This document shows positions 19,175 to 28,748 of a stretch of DNA of 64,000 nt, one piece after another. Position numbers and translations under genes: made by a program. Origin of the DNA: Halolactibacillus halophilus (GTDB lineage: Bacteria; Bacillota; Bacilli; Bacillales; Amphibacillaceae); assembly GCF_900115605.1 (NCBI RefSeq), contig NZ_FOXC01000011.1:1-64000 (forward strand), read 5' to 3'. Numbering within the stretch: the stretch's first letter is position 1; each line of letters starts with the position of its first letter. The notes below the pieces were generated by a model that saw nothing but the letters and a program-made list of their open reading frames with translations, did not search any database and was not told the origin of the DNA.

Positions 19175-20671
19175 ATGACTGTGACTGTTGCGGCATTTAA
19201 AGACTATTTAAAGAAAATTAAAAGTTACGAAGAAGCACTAAATTTAATGGCCTGGGACTTGCGGACAATGATTCCTAAAAAAGGCATGGATCAACGTTCG
19301 GACGTGATTGGTCAATTATCTGAGACGATTCATACATTAAAAACATCCGATGAGATGAAACAGTTTCTAGAAGAACTGCCTAAGAAAGTCACTGATGATC
19401 CGGTCATGAAAAAAATGTTGGACGTATGTCAAAGAGATTATGACCGTGATTCGAAAATTCCAACAGCTGAATATACGGCCTTTGTGACCCTTCGTTCAAA
19501 AGCGGAAACGGTCTGGCAAGAAGCACGCGAAAACAATGACTTTTCTTTACTTATGCCATATTTAGAACAACTCGTTGAATATAATCAGCGATTCAGTGAC
19601 TACTGGGGATATAAAGATAACCGGTATAACGGTTTATTAGACCAGTATGAACCAGGGTTAACGACAGACGTTTTAGATCCTGTATTTGATGAGTTAAAAC
19701 TAGCACTAGCGACGCTTGTTAAAAAAATTCAACAATCAGAAGTGGAGGTTGATGCGAGTCAGTTGCTTCATTATTTCCCGAAAGACAAGCAACAAGCATT
19801 TAGTTTAAGTGTGCTTGATAAGATGGGGTATGATTTTGATGCCGGACGACTAGATGAAACAATTCATCCATTTGCGATTGGTATTAATCAAGGTGACGTA
19901 CGGGTGACCACGCGTTACGATGAACAAGACTTTAGAACGGCCATATTCGGGACCATTCATGAAGGCGGTCATGCCTTGTATGAACAAAATATTGATGCTG
20001 CATTTGCTTTAACACCACTTGCTGAAGGAACATCAATGGGGATTCATGAATCGCAGTCTTTGTTTTGGGAGAATTTCATTGGACGAAGTGAAGCGTTTTG
20101 GAAAAGTCAATATAAATCGTTCTTATCGTTTGCACCAGAAGCGTTTCAAACCATTGAACAATCAGACTTTTACCGGGCTATTAATGAAGTAAAGCCGAGT
20201 TACATTCGGATTGAAGCGGATGAACTTACTTATAGCTTGCATATTATTATTCGCTACGAGCTAGAAAAGGCACTGATCGACGGGTCGCTTAAAGTCAAAG
20301 ATTTACCTGAAGCATGGAATGATAAGATGGAGAGTTATTTAGGTATTCGCCCAACAACAGACCGTGAAGGGGTGTTACAAGATATTCACTGGGCAGGGGG
20401 AGACTTTGGCTACTTCCCAACATATGCCTTAGGTTATATGTATGCGGCGCAGTTGCATGAAGCCATGGGTAAGGATATTAATATCCCAATGATGATTCAA
20501 ACGAATGATTTTGAACCGATGAAAGAATGGTTAACCGAACACGTTCATCGTCATGGACGAATGAAACAACCGTTAGAGATTATTACTGACGTCACCGGTG
20601 AAGGATTAAATCCTGATTATTTAGTTAACTACTTAACGGATAAATATCAAGCCATTTATCAATTTGATTAA
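19175..20671 (+). CDS. ypwA: Metallocarboxypeptidase, M32 family (YpwA-like)
   Basis: A thermostable carboxypeptidase 1-type zinc or cobalt enzyme that trims C-terminal residues from peptides. The 498-residue protein shows the HEGGH metal motif in GTIHEGGHALYEQN near residue 263, with the third ligand Glu in IHESQSLFWEN, and the M32 block IRIEADELTYSLHIIIRYELE. I prefer the ATG at 19175, 6 nt after GGAGGG, over 19169 which touches it. Only 11 bp separates it from ypsC. Confidence 0.92.
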   Translation: MTVTVAAFKDYLKKIKSYEEALNLMAWDLRTMIPKKGMDQRSDVIGQLSETIHTLKTSDEMKQFLEELPKKVTDDPVMKKMLDVCQRDYDRDSKIPTAEYTAFVTLRSKAETVWQEARENNDFSLLMPYLEQLVEYNQRFSDYWGYKDNRYNGLLDQYEPGLTTDVLDPVFDELKLALATLVKKIQQSEVEVDASQLLHYFPKDKQQAFSLSVLDKMGYDFDAGRLDETIHPFAIGINQGDVRVTTRYDEQDFRTAIFGTIHEGGHALYEQNIDAAFALTPLAEGTSMGIHESQSLFWENFIGRSEAFWKSQYKSFLSFAPEAFQTIEQSDFYRAINEVKPSYIRIEADELTYSLHIIIRYELEKALIDGSLKVKDLPEAWNDKMESYLGIRPTTDREGVLQDIHWAGGDFGYFPTYALGYMYAAQLHEAMGKDINIPMMIQTNDFEPMKEWLTEHVHRHGRMKQPLEIITDVTGEGLNPDYLVNYLTDKYQAIYQFD

Positions 20672-20676
20672 CTAAT

Positions 20677-20720
20677 GAAGCCCCTCACCTTAACAGATGC
20701 GTGTTGAGGGGAGGGGCTTC
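20677..20720 (+). other. Strong hairpin after ypwA, terminator-like without U-tract
   Basis: GAAGCCCCTC pairs perfectly with GAGGGGCTTC, with a further inner CCTCA/TGAGG stem. It is followed by AAAATAG, not T residues, on the plus strand, so it may act as an mRNA 3'-end stabiliser or a Rho-assisted stop. Confidence 0.6.
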
Positions 20721-20744
20721 AAAATAGAAAGAAAACAATAAAAA

Positions 20745-20785
20745 GAACATTTGTTCTTGTAACCTCGTGCGGGCTATTCTATAAT
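20745..20785 (+). promoter_or_regulatory. Promoter with adjacent LexA/DinR-type box
   Basis: GAAC-ATTT-GTTC at 20745-20756 fits the Gram-positive SOS box GAAC-N4-GTTC. It abuts TTGTAA (20757-20762), a 17-nt spacer and TATAAT (20780-20785), a near-consensus sigma-A promoter. The box sits directly on the upstream edge of the -35, so LexA binding would block polymerase. Target: the small gene at 20826. Confidence 0.6.
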
Positions 20786-20825
20786 AAAAGCAAGACGAAT
20801 CCGCAAGATAAAGGTGGTAGAGTAG

Positions 20826-21095
20826 ATGGTAGGGCAATTAGAATCGTATTTGGATCATTTGTATGCCAAAGGCTTTAAGTTGTCAGCATCAGATATTAAA
20901 TTTATTTATTTTGGTAAACAAATCACAGCGGCGAGTGATTATACTGTTCGCTTAGCCATTGAATACACGTTAAAACTAACATTTGGCTTTGATGGGTCTT
21001 TTTTTGTAAATTTACTAGAACATCTCGATGAACAACAGCTTACCAAAAGACATGAAGTCGAAGCTTACTTGAAAGTTAAGAACATGATTGAATAA
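20826..21095 (+). CDS. Small conserved protein, DUF6123-like
   Basis: An 89-residue soluble protein of unknown function. It contains KGFKLSASDIKFIYFGKQ and FGFDGSFFVNLLEHL, which resemble the short Bacillaceae family DUF6123 from memory. AAGGTGGTAGAG precedes the ATG. It has its own promoter carrying an SOS-type box, suggesting DNA-damage induction. Its last 20 bp overlap the end of the convergent RNase H-like gene. No membrane segment is visible. Confidence 0.65.
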   Translation: MVGQLESYLDHLYAKGFKLSASDIKFIYFGKQITAASDYTVRLAIEYTLKLTFGFDGSFFVNLLEHLDEQQLTKRHEVEAYLKVKNMIE

Positions 21096-21489
21096 CGGTT
21101 GACTCTGTTTGTAAACCGGTGCGTGCTAACGTATCCGCTCGTTTATTGTCTTTATCAGAAATCCACTTGATGAACACGTGCGGAAAATGGGTGATCAGTT
21201 CCGCGATTTTGTTATAATAACTTAAAAAAGCAGGGTTTTTTGTATAGGCTTTTTCAATCGTATCCACGACAATTTTTGAATCGGAACGAATGGAGAGAAT
21301 CTCGTCTGAATAGTCATGCTTTAATGTAACAAGTGCAAAGTAAAGGGCGTGAAACTCCGCTTCATGATTGGTTTTCTCACCAATAAAGGTATAGCCCTCA
21401 AGACAAACCTGCTTATTTTTTGCGACAAAACTTGCCGCACTCTTACCGTTTTCACCAAGGGTGGCCCCGTCAATATATACTTCTAACAT
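21076..21489 (-). CDS. ypeP: RNase HI-like protein (YpeP family)
   Basis: A 137-residue RNase H-fold protein, reverse-transcriptase-like/ribonuclease HI family. The acidic active-site residues are visible: YIDGAT (Asp7), NHEAEFHAL (Glu near 44), IRSDSKIVV (Asp near 69) and DKDNKRADTLA (Asp near 118). It may cleave RNA in RNA-DNA hybrids; B. subtilis YpeP was reported with weak activity, so function is tentative. AGAGGG precedes its ATG. It is convergent with the small gene at 20826 and upstream of ypgQ, as in B. subtilis. Confidence 0.85.
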   Translation of the reverse strand: MLEVYIDGATLGENGKSAASFVAKNKQVCLEGYTFIGEKTNHEAEFHALYFALVTLKHDYSDEILSIRSDSKIVVDTIEKAYTKNPAFLSYYNKIAELITHFPHVFIKWISDKDNKRADTLARTGLQTESTVIQSCS

Positions 21490-21561
21490 GCTGATCCCTC
21501 TTTATCTAATGGCATTTTTAATCTATGTTAAAGGTGCAAATAATGTGTCATCTATCAGACG

Positions 21562-21593
21562 AAAAAGCGATGAGCAACAGTCACCGCTTTAAA
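21562..21593 (-). terminator. Terminator of the cold-shock gene
   Basis: On the minus strand AAAGCGGTGA pairs with TCATCGCTTT around CTGTTGC, followed by TTTTT. It directly follows the csp stop codon. Confidence 0.8.
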
Positions 21594-21601
21594 GAAGAGG
21601 T

Positions 21602-21802
21602 TTAGTTTTTTGTGACGTTAACCGCCTGAGGACCACGGTCAGCTTCAATGATATCAAAAGCAACAGATTGGCCTTCCGCTAACGTTTTGAAACCTTCTTC
21701 TTGAATGGCAGAATAGTGGACGAAAATATCATCGCCTTCTTCAAGCTGGATGAAACCGTAGCCTTTTTCTGCGTTAAACCACTTGACAATACCGTTTTGC
21801 AT
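21602..21802 (-). CDS. csp: CspA-family cold shock protein
   Basis: A 66-residue single cold-shock domain that binds single-stranded RNA and DNA and melts mRNA structure. RNP1 (KGYGFIQLE) and RNP2 (DIFVHYSAI) are complete, and the C-terminus [11 protein letters not shown] is canonical. GAGGAGG precedes the ATG. It has a long structured 5' leader and its own terminator, so it is monocistronic. Which paralogue (cspB, cspC or cspD) cannot be decided. Confidence 0.95.
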   Translation of the reverse strand: MQNGIVKWFNAEKGYGFIQLEEGDDIFVHYSAIQEEGFKTLAEGQSVAFDIIEADRGPQAVNVTKN

Positions 21803-21945
21803 GGCGTATGCGCCTCCTCAATCTTATAAAATTAAGCTTTAAAAAAATCATTAAACATAGAAAAAGCCAATACCTGTGTCAGATATACGACACGTGCATT
21901 GACATACATAAATCTGACTTTTTCTTTAAGCTTTGCAAAAATGAT
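21803..21945 (-). promoter_or_regulatory. Structured 5' leader of the cold-shock gene
   Basis: The region upstream of csp can fold: AGAAAAAG (near 21859) pairs with CTTTTTCT (near 21919), enclosing a GTGTC/GACAC hairpin. Long foldable leaders are the known temperature-responsive control of csp mRNAs. The leader length is inferred, since the transcription start is not mapped. Confidence 0.5.
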
Positions 21946-21999
21946 AGCGCATTTATTGGAAAAAGTCAAGCGTAATACAATGGAGCATAGGAGGAAAAT

Positions 22000-22581
22000 A
22001 TGAATAAACAATCCGTAATATCAACCCTTAAAAAACATATGCATGACCGCTTTTCTAATGACACATCCGGTCACAATTATGACCATATGATCCGGGTCAG
22101 TAACATGAGTACGTACATCGCAAGGCAAGAAGGGCTCGATCCATTTTTGCCAGAAGTGATTGCTCTTTGTCATGATTATTATGATGACAAGTTAGTCCAA
22201 GACCCAGCAAAAAGTAAACAAGAACTTATAACATTTTTAAAACAAATCGGTTTTGATAATGATACGATTGACGTCATTATTACCGCAATTGGTGTCATCT
22301 CCTTCAGGCACAACAAACAAGCCACAACGTTGCTGCAACAAGTTGTAAAAGATAGTGACCGACTTGATGCGATTGGGGCGATTGGCATTATTCGGACGAT
22401 TCAATACGGCACAACGCACAACCGGCCGGTCGATGAGACGATGCAGCACTTTGATGATAAGTTGTTTCGCTTAAAAGACTTGCTTCATACGAAAACAGCA
22501 CAACGTATTGCTAGCGAGCGGCACCAATTAATGCGAGATTTTTATGATGCTTATTATTATGAGCGGGATCTTTTAAAGTGA
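22000..22581 (+). CDS. ypgQ: HD-domain phosphohydrolase (YpgQ-like)
   Basis: A 193-residue HD-superfamily hydrolase. Metal-binding residues are seen as GHNYDHMIRV, ALCHDYYDDK (the HD pair near residues 52-53) and KDSDRLDAIGAIGI near 123-136. B. subtilis YpgQ is a (d)NTP pyrophosphohydrolase of this type, next to thyB/dfrA, so a nucleotide substrate is plausible. GGAGGA precedes the ATG. About 100 bp separates it from thyA. Confidence 0.85.
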   Translation: MNKQSVISTLKKHMHDRFSNDTSGHNYDHMIRVSNMSTYIARQEGLDPFLPEVIALCHDYYDDKLVQDPAKSKQELITFLKQIGFDNDTIDVIITAIGVISFRHNKQATTLLQQVVKDSDRLDAIGAIGIIRTIQYGTTHNRPVDETMQHFDDKLFRLKDLLHTKTAQRIASERHQLMRDFYDAYYYERDLLK

Positions 22582-22685
22582 TTGACCGAACGTGGCTTTT
22601 AAATGAACTTATTATCAATGCTACTATTAAGAGGAGCTTTCATGTATAATAGTGTCTAGCAAATTCTTAAATAAGGGGTTTTAAC

Positions 22686-23642
22686 ATGTCCGTCAATGAA
22701 CAACAATACTTAGATTTATGTCGCCATGTGCTAGCAGATGGCGAAAAAAAGTCCGACCGAACCAATACCGGTACATATTCTGTTTTTGGTGCGCAAATGC
22801 GCTTTGATTTAGCGGAAGGGTTTCCGCTCTTAACGACGAAGAAAGTAAATATTAGATTGATTGTCTCAGAATTATTATGGTTTATTCATGGTGATACGAA
22901 TATTCGTTACTTACTACAGCACAACAACAACATCTGGAATGAATGGGCGTTTAAGCGCTGGGTTGAAAGCAACGATTATACTGGCCCTGATATGACGGAT
23001 TTCGGTAACCGTTCCCTTGTAGATGCTGGCTTTAACACCCTGTATAAAGAACAAATGGCGATTTTTAAACAACGGATTTTAGAAGATGATGCATTTATGG
23101 CCCAATACGGTGACTTAGGACCGGTATACGGCAAGCAATGGCGTCACTGGCAAACGTCCCGTGGGGAGACGATTGATCAGTTAAAAGATGTGATCGAGAG
23201 CTTAAAAACAAACCCTGATTCACGCCGTCATATTGTCACGGCCTGGAACCCAGAAGATGTCCCGAGTAATATGGCGTTACCACCGTGCCATGCACTGTTT
23301 CAGTTTTACGTGGCAAATGGCAAGTTAAGCTGTCAGCTTTACCAGCGCAGTGCGGATATCTTTTTAGGGGTTCCCTTTAATATTGCTAGCTACAGCCTGC
23401 TTGTCCACTTGATCGCTAATGAAGTAGGGCTTGAGGTTGGGGAGTTTATTCATACGTTGGGCGATGCCCATATTTATCAGAATCACTTAACGCAAGTGGA
23501 AGAACAACTCTCACGAGAGATGTATAACTTGCCTGAGATTCATATAACAGAAGGTAAATCTTTATTCGATTTAACGGTTGATGACATTACGCTCGTTGGT
23601 TATGAGTCACATCCACCGATTAAAGCACCGATTGCTGTTTAG
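22686..23642 (+). CDS. thyA: Thymidylate synthase
   Basis: Methylates dUMP to dTMP with methylene-tetrahydrofolate, yielding dihydrofolate. The 318-residue protein has RTGTYS-like nucleotide entry ([11 protein letters not shown]), the active-site Cys in [12 protein letters not shown] near residue 200, [17 protein letters not shown] and HIYQNH. It is longer than the 264-residue E. coli form because of the insertion near residues 90-140 found in staphylococcal and lactobacillar ThyA. It is paired with dfrA, which recycles the product. Confidence 0.96.
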   Translation: MSVNEQQYLDLCRHVLADGEKKSDRTNTGTYSVFGAQMRFDLAEGFPLLTTKKVNIRLIVSELLWFIHGDTNIRYLLQHNNNIWNEWAFKRWVESNDYTGPDMTDFGNRSLVDAGFNTLYKEQMAIFKQRILEDDAFMAQYGDLGPVYGKQWRHWQTSRGETIDQLKDVIESLKTNPDSRRHIVTAWNPEDVPSNMALPPCHALFQFYVANGKLSCQLYQRSADIFLGVPFNIASYSLLVHLIANEVGLEVGEFIHTLGDAHIYQNHLTQVEEQLSREMYNLPEIHITEGKSLFDLTVDDITLVGYESHPPIKAPIAV

Positions 23643-23653
23643 GAGGACTTATC

Positions 23654-24163
23654 ATGATTAGTTTAATTGCTGCACACGCAAAAGACTTTGTGATTGGAAA
23701 AGATAACTGGATGCCGTGGGACCTTCCACGCGACCTACAATTTTTTAAAGAAAAAACGATAGGAAAAACGATTGTGATGGGACGAAAAACCTTTGAAAGT
23801 TTTAAAAAGCCGTTAAAAGACCGTCACCATATTGTGTTAACGAGACAAGAAGACTTTAGCTATCCAGGTGTTGAGGTCTATCGCGATATTGAACGTTTAA
23901 AACAAGACTTAAAAGCGCGTAAAGATGAAGTGATGGTCATCGGTGGTGGTGAGATTTATAAACAATGCCTTCCGGTGGCGGACCGGTTATATATCACTTA
24001 CATCGATGCTGCATTTGAAGGTGATACCTACTTTCCTGATTACACCGAATTAGGGTTTGTGGAAACGTCAAAAACACAAGGTGTGAAAGATGGCGATAAC
24101 CCTTATGATTACTATTTTATTCAATTTGATCGAGATAAGCCGACTAAAACGTTGAAGGGGTGA
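23654..24163 (+). CDS. dfrA: Dihydrofolate reductase
   Basis: NADPH-dependent reduction of dihydrofolate to tetrahydrofolate. The 169-residue protein has ISLIAAHAKDFVIGKDNWMPW with the DLPRDLQFFK substrate helix (catalytic Asp near residue 27), KTIVMGRKTFESF near 40-52 and VIGGGEIYK near 97. GGAGGAC precedes the ATG, 11 bp after thyA, so the two form one operon. The next gene begins at its stop. Confidence 0.95.
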   Translation: MISLIAAHAKDFVIGKDNWMPWDLPRDLQFFKEKTIGKTIVMGRKTFESFKKPLKDRHHIVLTRQEDFSYPGVEVYRDIERLKQDLKARKDEVMVIGGGEIYKQCLPVADRLYITYIDAAFEGDTYFPDYTELGFVETSKTQGVKDGDNPYDYYFIQFDRDKPTKTLKG

Positions 24164-24168
24164 AACAA

Positions 24169-24390
24169 ATGGGTAAAAGTTTTTATGAATACATGATGCG
24201 TTACCGCGGAATGAAACAGATGACAAATGAAAAGCGATTGGCTGATTGGATGTTTGAAGATCATGATTTTCCAAAGCAATCAGAGAAATATGATGAAGTG
24301 AGTCGCTATTTAGAATGGAATCTACCGTTTACCGAAGTGATGAGTGTGTTTGATGCGCTCTGGTATGATTATTTAGAGACGCGTCGCTAA
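24169..24390 (+). CDS. yozE: YozE-like protein (UPF0346)
   Basis: A 73-residue protein of the YozE/UPF0346 family (SAM-like helical fold), of unknown role. The pattern KSFYEYMMRYR, FEDHDFPKQSEKYDEVSRYLEWN and FDALWYDY is characteristic. The ATG at 24169 is 8 nt after AAGGGG, within the end of dfrA, so it is coupled to that gene. A terminator follows immediately. Confidence 0.88.
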   Translation: MGKSFYEYMMRYRGMKQMTNEKRLADWMFEDHDFPKQSEKYDEVSRYLEWNLPFTEVMSVFDALWYDYLETRR

Positions 24391-24393
24391 TAT

Positions 24394-24432
24394 AAAAAAA
24401 GAGCTGGATGGATTCTTTCAGCTCTTTTTTTC
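24394..24432. terminator. Terminator of the thyA-dfrA-yozE operon
   Basis: AAAAAAAGAGCTG pairs with CAGCTCTTTTTTT around a short loop; both strands have a T-tract. It precedes the sbcD ribosome site by about 10 bp. Confidence 0.92.
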
Positions 24433-24455
24433 AATTTAACTATAGAGGTGAAAAG

Positions 24456-25604
24456 ATGAAAATTCTCCATACCGCCGATTGGCATTTAGGTAAGATTGTG
24501 AACGCTGTCCATATGACCGATGACCAAGCGTATGTGCTTGATCAATTATTTGAGATCATTGATAGTGAACAACCGGACTGCGTCGTCATTTCTGGTGATA
24601 TTTATGACCGATCCATTCCACCAAAAGACGCGGTTGGTTTATTTGACCGTACGATTACGAAACTGAGTAGAGATTATAATTTCCCTGTCCTTGTCACATC
24701 AGGTAATCATGACAGTCCGGACCGCCTACAATTTGGCCGGGCATTATTTCGGGATAATCAGTTATATTTTGAGACGAAATTAACCGCTATCATTGAACAG
24801 GTGACGCTTCAAGATGATTATGGTCCCGTGACGTTTCATTTGATTCCATTTTTTGAACCAAATGAAGTTCGCTATCACTTTCAGATCGATGCGATGTTAA
24901 CGCACCATGAGGCGATGGAAGTTGTCGTTCAATCGATTCGAGACCGCGTTGATTTATCTGAGCGCCATGTTATTTTAGCCCATGCGTTTATCGCAGGTGG
25001 CATGGAAACTGACTCAGAGGAGCGCCTATCAATGATTGGCGGGAGCCCGTATGTCGATCAGTCTGTCTTTGACGGGTTTGATTATGTTGCCTTAGGTCAC
25101 TTACACCAACCCCAACAAGTCAAACGACTCAATGTACAGTATAGCGGATCACTATTAAAATATTCCTTCTCGGAAGCTCGGCATAAAAAGTCGGTCACGG
25201 TCGTTAACTTAGCTGAAAAAAATAATGTTACACTTGAGCGGCGTTTACTTAAACCTAAGCGCGACTTGCGTATCGTAGAAGGTAAATTTCATGACCTTTT
25301 AACCAAAACAGAGGCCAGTGATGATTATCTCCTCGTCCGTTTAGATGACACGGAAGAAGTGATTGATCCAATGTCGGAGTTGCGCAAAAAGTTTCCAAAT
25401 ATTTTACGTCTCGAGTATAAACGGACACATCGTGACGTAGCCTTGGATGAGCTTGATCAAACACCGGTGACAGAACGGATGAGTGATGATGCCTTATTCG
25501 AACATTTCTATCAAGAGATGACGGGTGAGACAATGACGGATACTGAGCGGACCTTATTGGCAGAGGGACTTGCTCATATCAAAAAACACGAGAGGGGGCG
25601 CTAA
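24456..25604 (+). CDS. sbcD: Exonuclease SbcCD subunit D (Mre11-type nuclease)
   Basis: Metallophosphoesterase nuclease subunit that, with SbcC, processes DNA hairpins and double-strand ends. The 382-residue protein shows all five phosphoesterase motifs: HTADWHLGK, SGDIYDR, TSGNHDSPDR, ILAHAF and LGHLHQPQ. I chose ATG 24456 after GAGGTG; a longer frame begins in the upstream terminator. It ends 2 bp before sbcC. Confidence 0.94.
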   Translation: MKILHTADWHLGKIVNAVHMTDDQAYVLDQLFEIIDSEQPDCVVISGDIYDRSIPPKDAVGLFDRTITKLSRDYNFPVLVTSGNHDSPDRLQFGRALFRDNQLYFETKLTAIIEQVTLQDDYGPVTFHLIPFFEPNEVRYHFQIDAMLTHHEAMEVVVQSIRDRVDLSERHVILAHAFIAGGMETDSEERLSMIGGSPYVDQSVFDGFDYVALGHLHQPQQVKRLNVQYSGSLLKYSFSEARHKKSVTVVNLAEKNNVTLERRLLKPKRDLRIVEGKFHDLLTKTEASDDYLLVRLDDTEEVIDPMSELRKKFPNILRLEYKRTHRDVALDELDQTPVTERMSDDALFEHFYQEMTGETMTDTERTLLAEGLAHIKKHERGR

Positions 25605-25606
25605 GT

Positions 25607-28600
25607 TTGCGGACACTTGAATTAGAATTCCAAGCTTTTGGACCTTATAAACAGAAGCAAACATTAGATTTTACTGAGCTCGGGGCGGAGTCGCTGTTTC
25701 TTATTACCGGGCCGACAGGTGCAGGAAAAACAACAATTTTTGATGCCATTTGTTTTAGTTTATACGGAAAAGCCAGCGGGACGGACCGTGATCATGATAC
25801 GTTAAGAAGTGATTTTAGTGGTCATGACACCGAAACGTTTGTGCGGTTTACTTTTTCGGTTAAAGATGCGACGTACCGTGTGTTAAGAAAACCGAAACAA
25901 TGGGTGCCAAAACGTCGTGGTGAAGGATTAAAAGAAGAACCCGCCACCGCCACATTAGAAACATTTACTGATGGGGCATTTGTTGTGACGGACTCGAAAA
26001 TTAATGAAGTCAATGATCATATTAAAACCATTCTTGGTCTTGATTACGATCAATTCTTAAAAATGATCATGATCCCACAAGGTGAATTCCGCCGGTTAAT
26101 CAGTGAAAACTCACAAGAACGGGAACAAATCTTACAAAAGCTATTTCAAACCGGGAAGTATGCTGCTTTACAAGACTACTTTAAAGACAAAGTGAAAGAC
26201 CAAGCGCAGCAGTTAACCAATTTACAACAAAGTCTACAATTCGAGTGGCAACGTATTCCTTGGGAAACTGAGGTTGAGATTGATCAATTAACGACGACAG
26301 AATTATTAGAACGACTAGAAACAAAAATAACGGAGACAAAACAACAGATCGAAGATAATGAGATGAAACAAACCGAGCTTAAACAAACGCTCAATCAAAA
26401 AAACACCACCCTTCAGCATCAATCACAATTACTTGAAGCGTTTCATGCGTATGAAACAAAACAACAAGAACGCACGCGTTTGTTAGAAAAAGAACCAGCG
26501 ATCACCAAAAAGCGACAGACACTCGAAGCAGCGGAAAAAGCGGTGACGCTTGACTATTATTATCAAGATTATCAAAGTCGTAAAAAAGAAGTTGATGATA
26601 AAGCAGCTGAACGCGAGTCAACCCTTAAAGAACAAACACGTGTAGCGGAGGCATTCGGTGAGCAACAAGCCGAGTTTGATCGCTTACACCAACAAGTTGA
26701 TAACTTTGCATCGGTAAAGGATGAATTAAAACAAGCCGAACAACAGCTACAAGACTGGCAAACCTATGAAAAAAAGATGGCTAACTTAAAAAAACAAGGC
26801 AATCACTTGCGTGAACTGACCGCAACGTATGAAGAGAAAAAGGCAAGCTTAGCTACCTTACAGACGTCGATAAAAGAAAAAGAAACGGTGCTAAATACCC
26901 GCCATGAAATAGAGGCGAGCTACTTAAAAGCGGTGAGAGAGCAAGAAAAACAAGAGGCGGCTCTTAAAAAGTTAGCGGAGGCAAAAACAGCGGCCGAAAC
27001 ACTCACGACCTTAAGGGCAGCCTATAAGGATGAACAGACCAAGCTTAAGTCATTTGAAGTAGCTGTTGAAATGGCAAAGCAACAAGAAATAGAAACTGAT
27101 AGACGCTTTCGCGATGGGTACGCTTACCGGCTTAAAGAAGCGCTAGCTAGCGGTGAACCTTGCCCTGTTTGTGGTTCGACTAATCATCCAGGCACAGAAC
27201 ACACACCAGTAGCGCTTGTGTCTGATGCAGTATTAGAAGCGGTTAAGGCTGACCGTGAACAAAAAGAACGCACGTTAAGACAAAAACAAGCGGATGTCGC
27301 GGAATTAAAATTAAAAGGCACGTACCAACGAGAAAAAGTTGACACCTTACTAAAAGATCTCTCAGTGGACCTTACGTCGACGCCTGAGGTGTCAACACTA
27401 CAAGCGTGGATTAAGGAACGTGACGCTGAGCTGTCGGACATAAACCAAGCAGTTAAACGTTATGAGGAAAAAAAGCGCTATCTCAATGAACTCGCACTCA
27501 CGCTGGATAAAGAAACAAAGCAATACCGTCACCTAGAAACGGAATTACTCGCACGCTCAGAGACAATCACAACAGAAAAAGCCACCTATCAGAAGCTTGA
27601 AACCGAGTCTGAGTTGTTACAACAACGCTTACCCACAGACAAGCTGACGTTCAATCAATTTGAAGCCGAGTTTAAAGACAAACAAACACAAGTCAAAATA
27701 TTTGAGGCGGCATACGAACAAGCTGATAAGGATAGACGCAAGCTTGAAACTAAAAAACAGACGTTAGACACAGAACTAAGTAGTCTTGACCGTTACTTAA
27801 CGGAACTACGTAACAAAGAAACCGAACGACAGACAGCGTTTCAACAACAATTAATGGACTCAGCCTTTGACAGTGAGGCAGCTTTTTTAACGGCACGTCA
27901 ACCAAGTGATGTCAGAGAAAAATTAAAACGTGAGATCCAAACCTTTGACGAGGCCAAACAAACGCTAACGGTCCACCTTAACACTTTAACTGAGCGCATC
28001 GCTGATCAAGAAAAACCAGAAATTGCCCCGCTTAAAGCGGAACTTTTAGCACTTGATGAGCGTTATAACACCCGCGTTAAAGAAACAACGCGTCTGGAAG
28101 AATCACTTACGTTAATGAAAGGTGTCAAAAATAAGGTAAACCAACAGTTAGATACGATTAAAAGAGCTGAACAACAGTATCAGACAATCAAAAAGATTGC
28201 TGACTTAAGTCGCGGGGATAACCATCTGAAGTTGTCATTTGAACGATTTGTCTTATCAAGCTTCTTAGATGATATTTTAGTGAAAGCAAATCAGCGGTTG
28301 GTTGAATTAACCGATTACCGTTATCAGCTTAGACGTAGTCATGAAATCGCTAAACGCGGGGCCCAAAGTGGCTTAGACCTAGAGGTGATTGATCACCATA
28401 CGTCAAAAGTACGATCAGTAAAAACATTATCTGGCGGGGAAGGATTTAAAGCTTCGCTTAGTTTAGCACTTGGTATGGCTGATGTGGTCCAAGCTTATAG
28501 CGGTGGCATTCAGCTGGATACGTTATTTATTGATGAAGGGTTTGGCACGTTAGACGATGTATCGTTAGAACAAGCCATTAACACCTTAAAAGGACTGAGT

Positions 28601-28717
28601 CAGAAAAATCGCATTTTAGGAATAATTTCGCACGTCCCACAACTAAAAGAAGAAATTTATGCTAAACTAGAAATAACCACATCACCCAACGGGTCTGATG
28701 CGGCCTTTAGCTTTTAA
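25607..28717 (+). CDS. sbcC: Exonuclease SbcCD subunit C (Rad50/SMC-like ATPase)
   Basis: ATPase partner of SbcD. The 1036-residue protein has an N-terminal Walker A GPTGAGKTTIFDAICF near 33, long coiled coils (about 190-850, rich in Gln, Lys, Glu), the zinc-hook CPVCG near residue 518, the ABC signature LSGGEGFKASL near 940 and Walker B TLFIDEGFGTLDD near 972. It starts at TTG 25607 after GGGGGCG, overlapping the sbcD control region. The coding pattern is normal and no frameshift is seen. Confidence 0.94.
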   Translation: MRTLELEFQAFGPYKQKQTLDFTELGAESLFLITGPTGAGKTTIFDAICFSLYGKASGTDRDHDTLRSDFSGHDTETFVRFTFSVKDATYRVLRKPKQWVPKRRGEGLKEEPATATLETFTDGAFVVTDSKINEVNDHIKTILGLDYDQFLKMIMIPQGEFRRLISENSQEREQILQKLFQTGKYAALQDYFKDKVKDQAQQLTNLQQSLQFEWQRIPWETEVEIDQLTTTELLERLETKITETKQQIEDNEMKQTELKQTLNQKNTTLQHQSQLLEAFHAYETKQQERTRLLEKEPAITKKRQTLEAAEKAVTLDYYYQDYQSRKKEVDDKAAERESTLKEQTRVAEAFGEQQAEFDRLHQQVDNFASVKDELKQAEQQLQDWQTYEKKMANLKKQGNHLRELTATYEEKKASLATLQTSIKEKETVLNTRHEIEASYLKAVREQEKQEAALKKLAEAKTAAETLTTLRAAYKDEQTKLKSFEVAVEMAKQQEIETDRRFRDGYAYRLKEALASGEPCPVCGSTNHPGTEHTPVALVSDAVLEAVKADREQKERTLRQKQADVAELKLKGTYQREKVDTLLKDLSVDLTSTPEVSTLQAWIKERDAELSDINQAVKRYEEKKRYLNELALTLDKETKQYRHLETELLARSETITTEKATYQKLETESELLQQRLPTDKLTFNQFEAEFKDKQTQVKIFEAAYEQADKDRRKLETKKQTLDTELSSLDRYLTELRNKETERQTAFQQQLMDSAFDSEAAFLTARQPSDVREKLKREIQTFDEAKQTLTVHLNTLTERIADQEKPEIAPLKAELLALDERYNTRVKETTRLEESLTLMKGVKNKVNQQLDTIKRAEQQYQTIKKIADLSRGDNHLKLSFERFVLSSFLDDILVKANQRLVELTDYRYQLRRSHEIAKRGAQSGLDLEVIDHHTSKVRSVKTLSGGEGFKASLSLALGMADVVQAYSGGIQLDTLFIDEGFGTLDDVSLEQAINTLKGLSQKNRILGIISHVPQLKEEIYAKLEITTSPNGSDAAFSF

Positions 28718-28748
28718 ATGATTGATTCAATAGAAATGAGGGATTTAT

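Noticed and set aside
20677-20720. Classical terminator after ypwA
   Set aside because: The stem is strong but no T-tract follows on either strand, so it is listed only as a hairpin.
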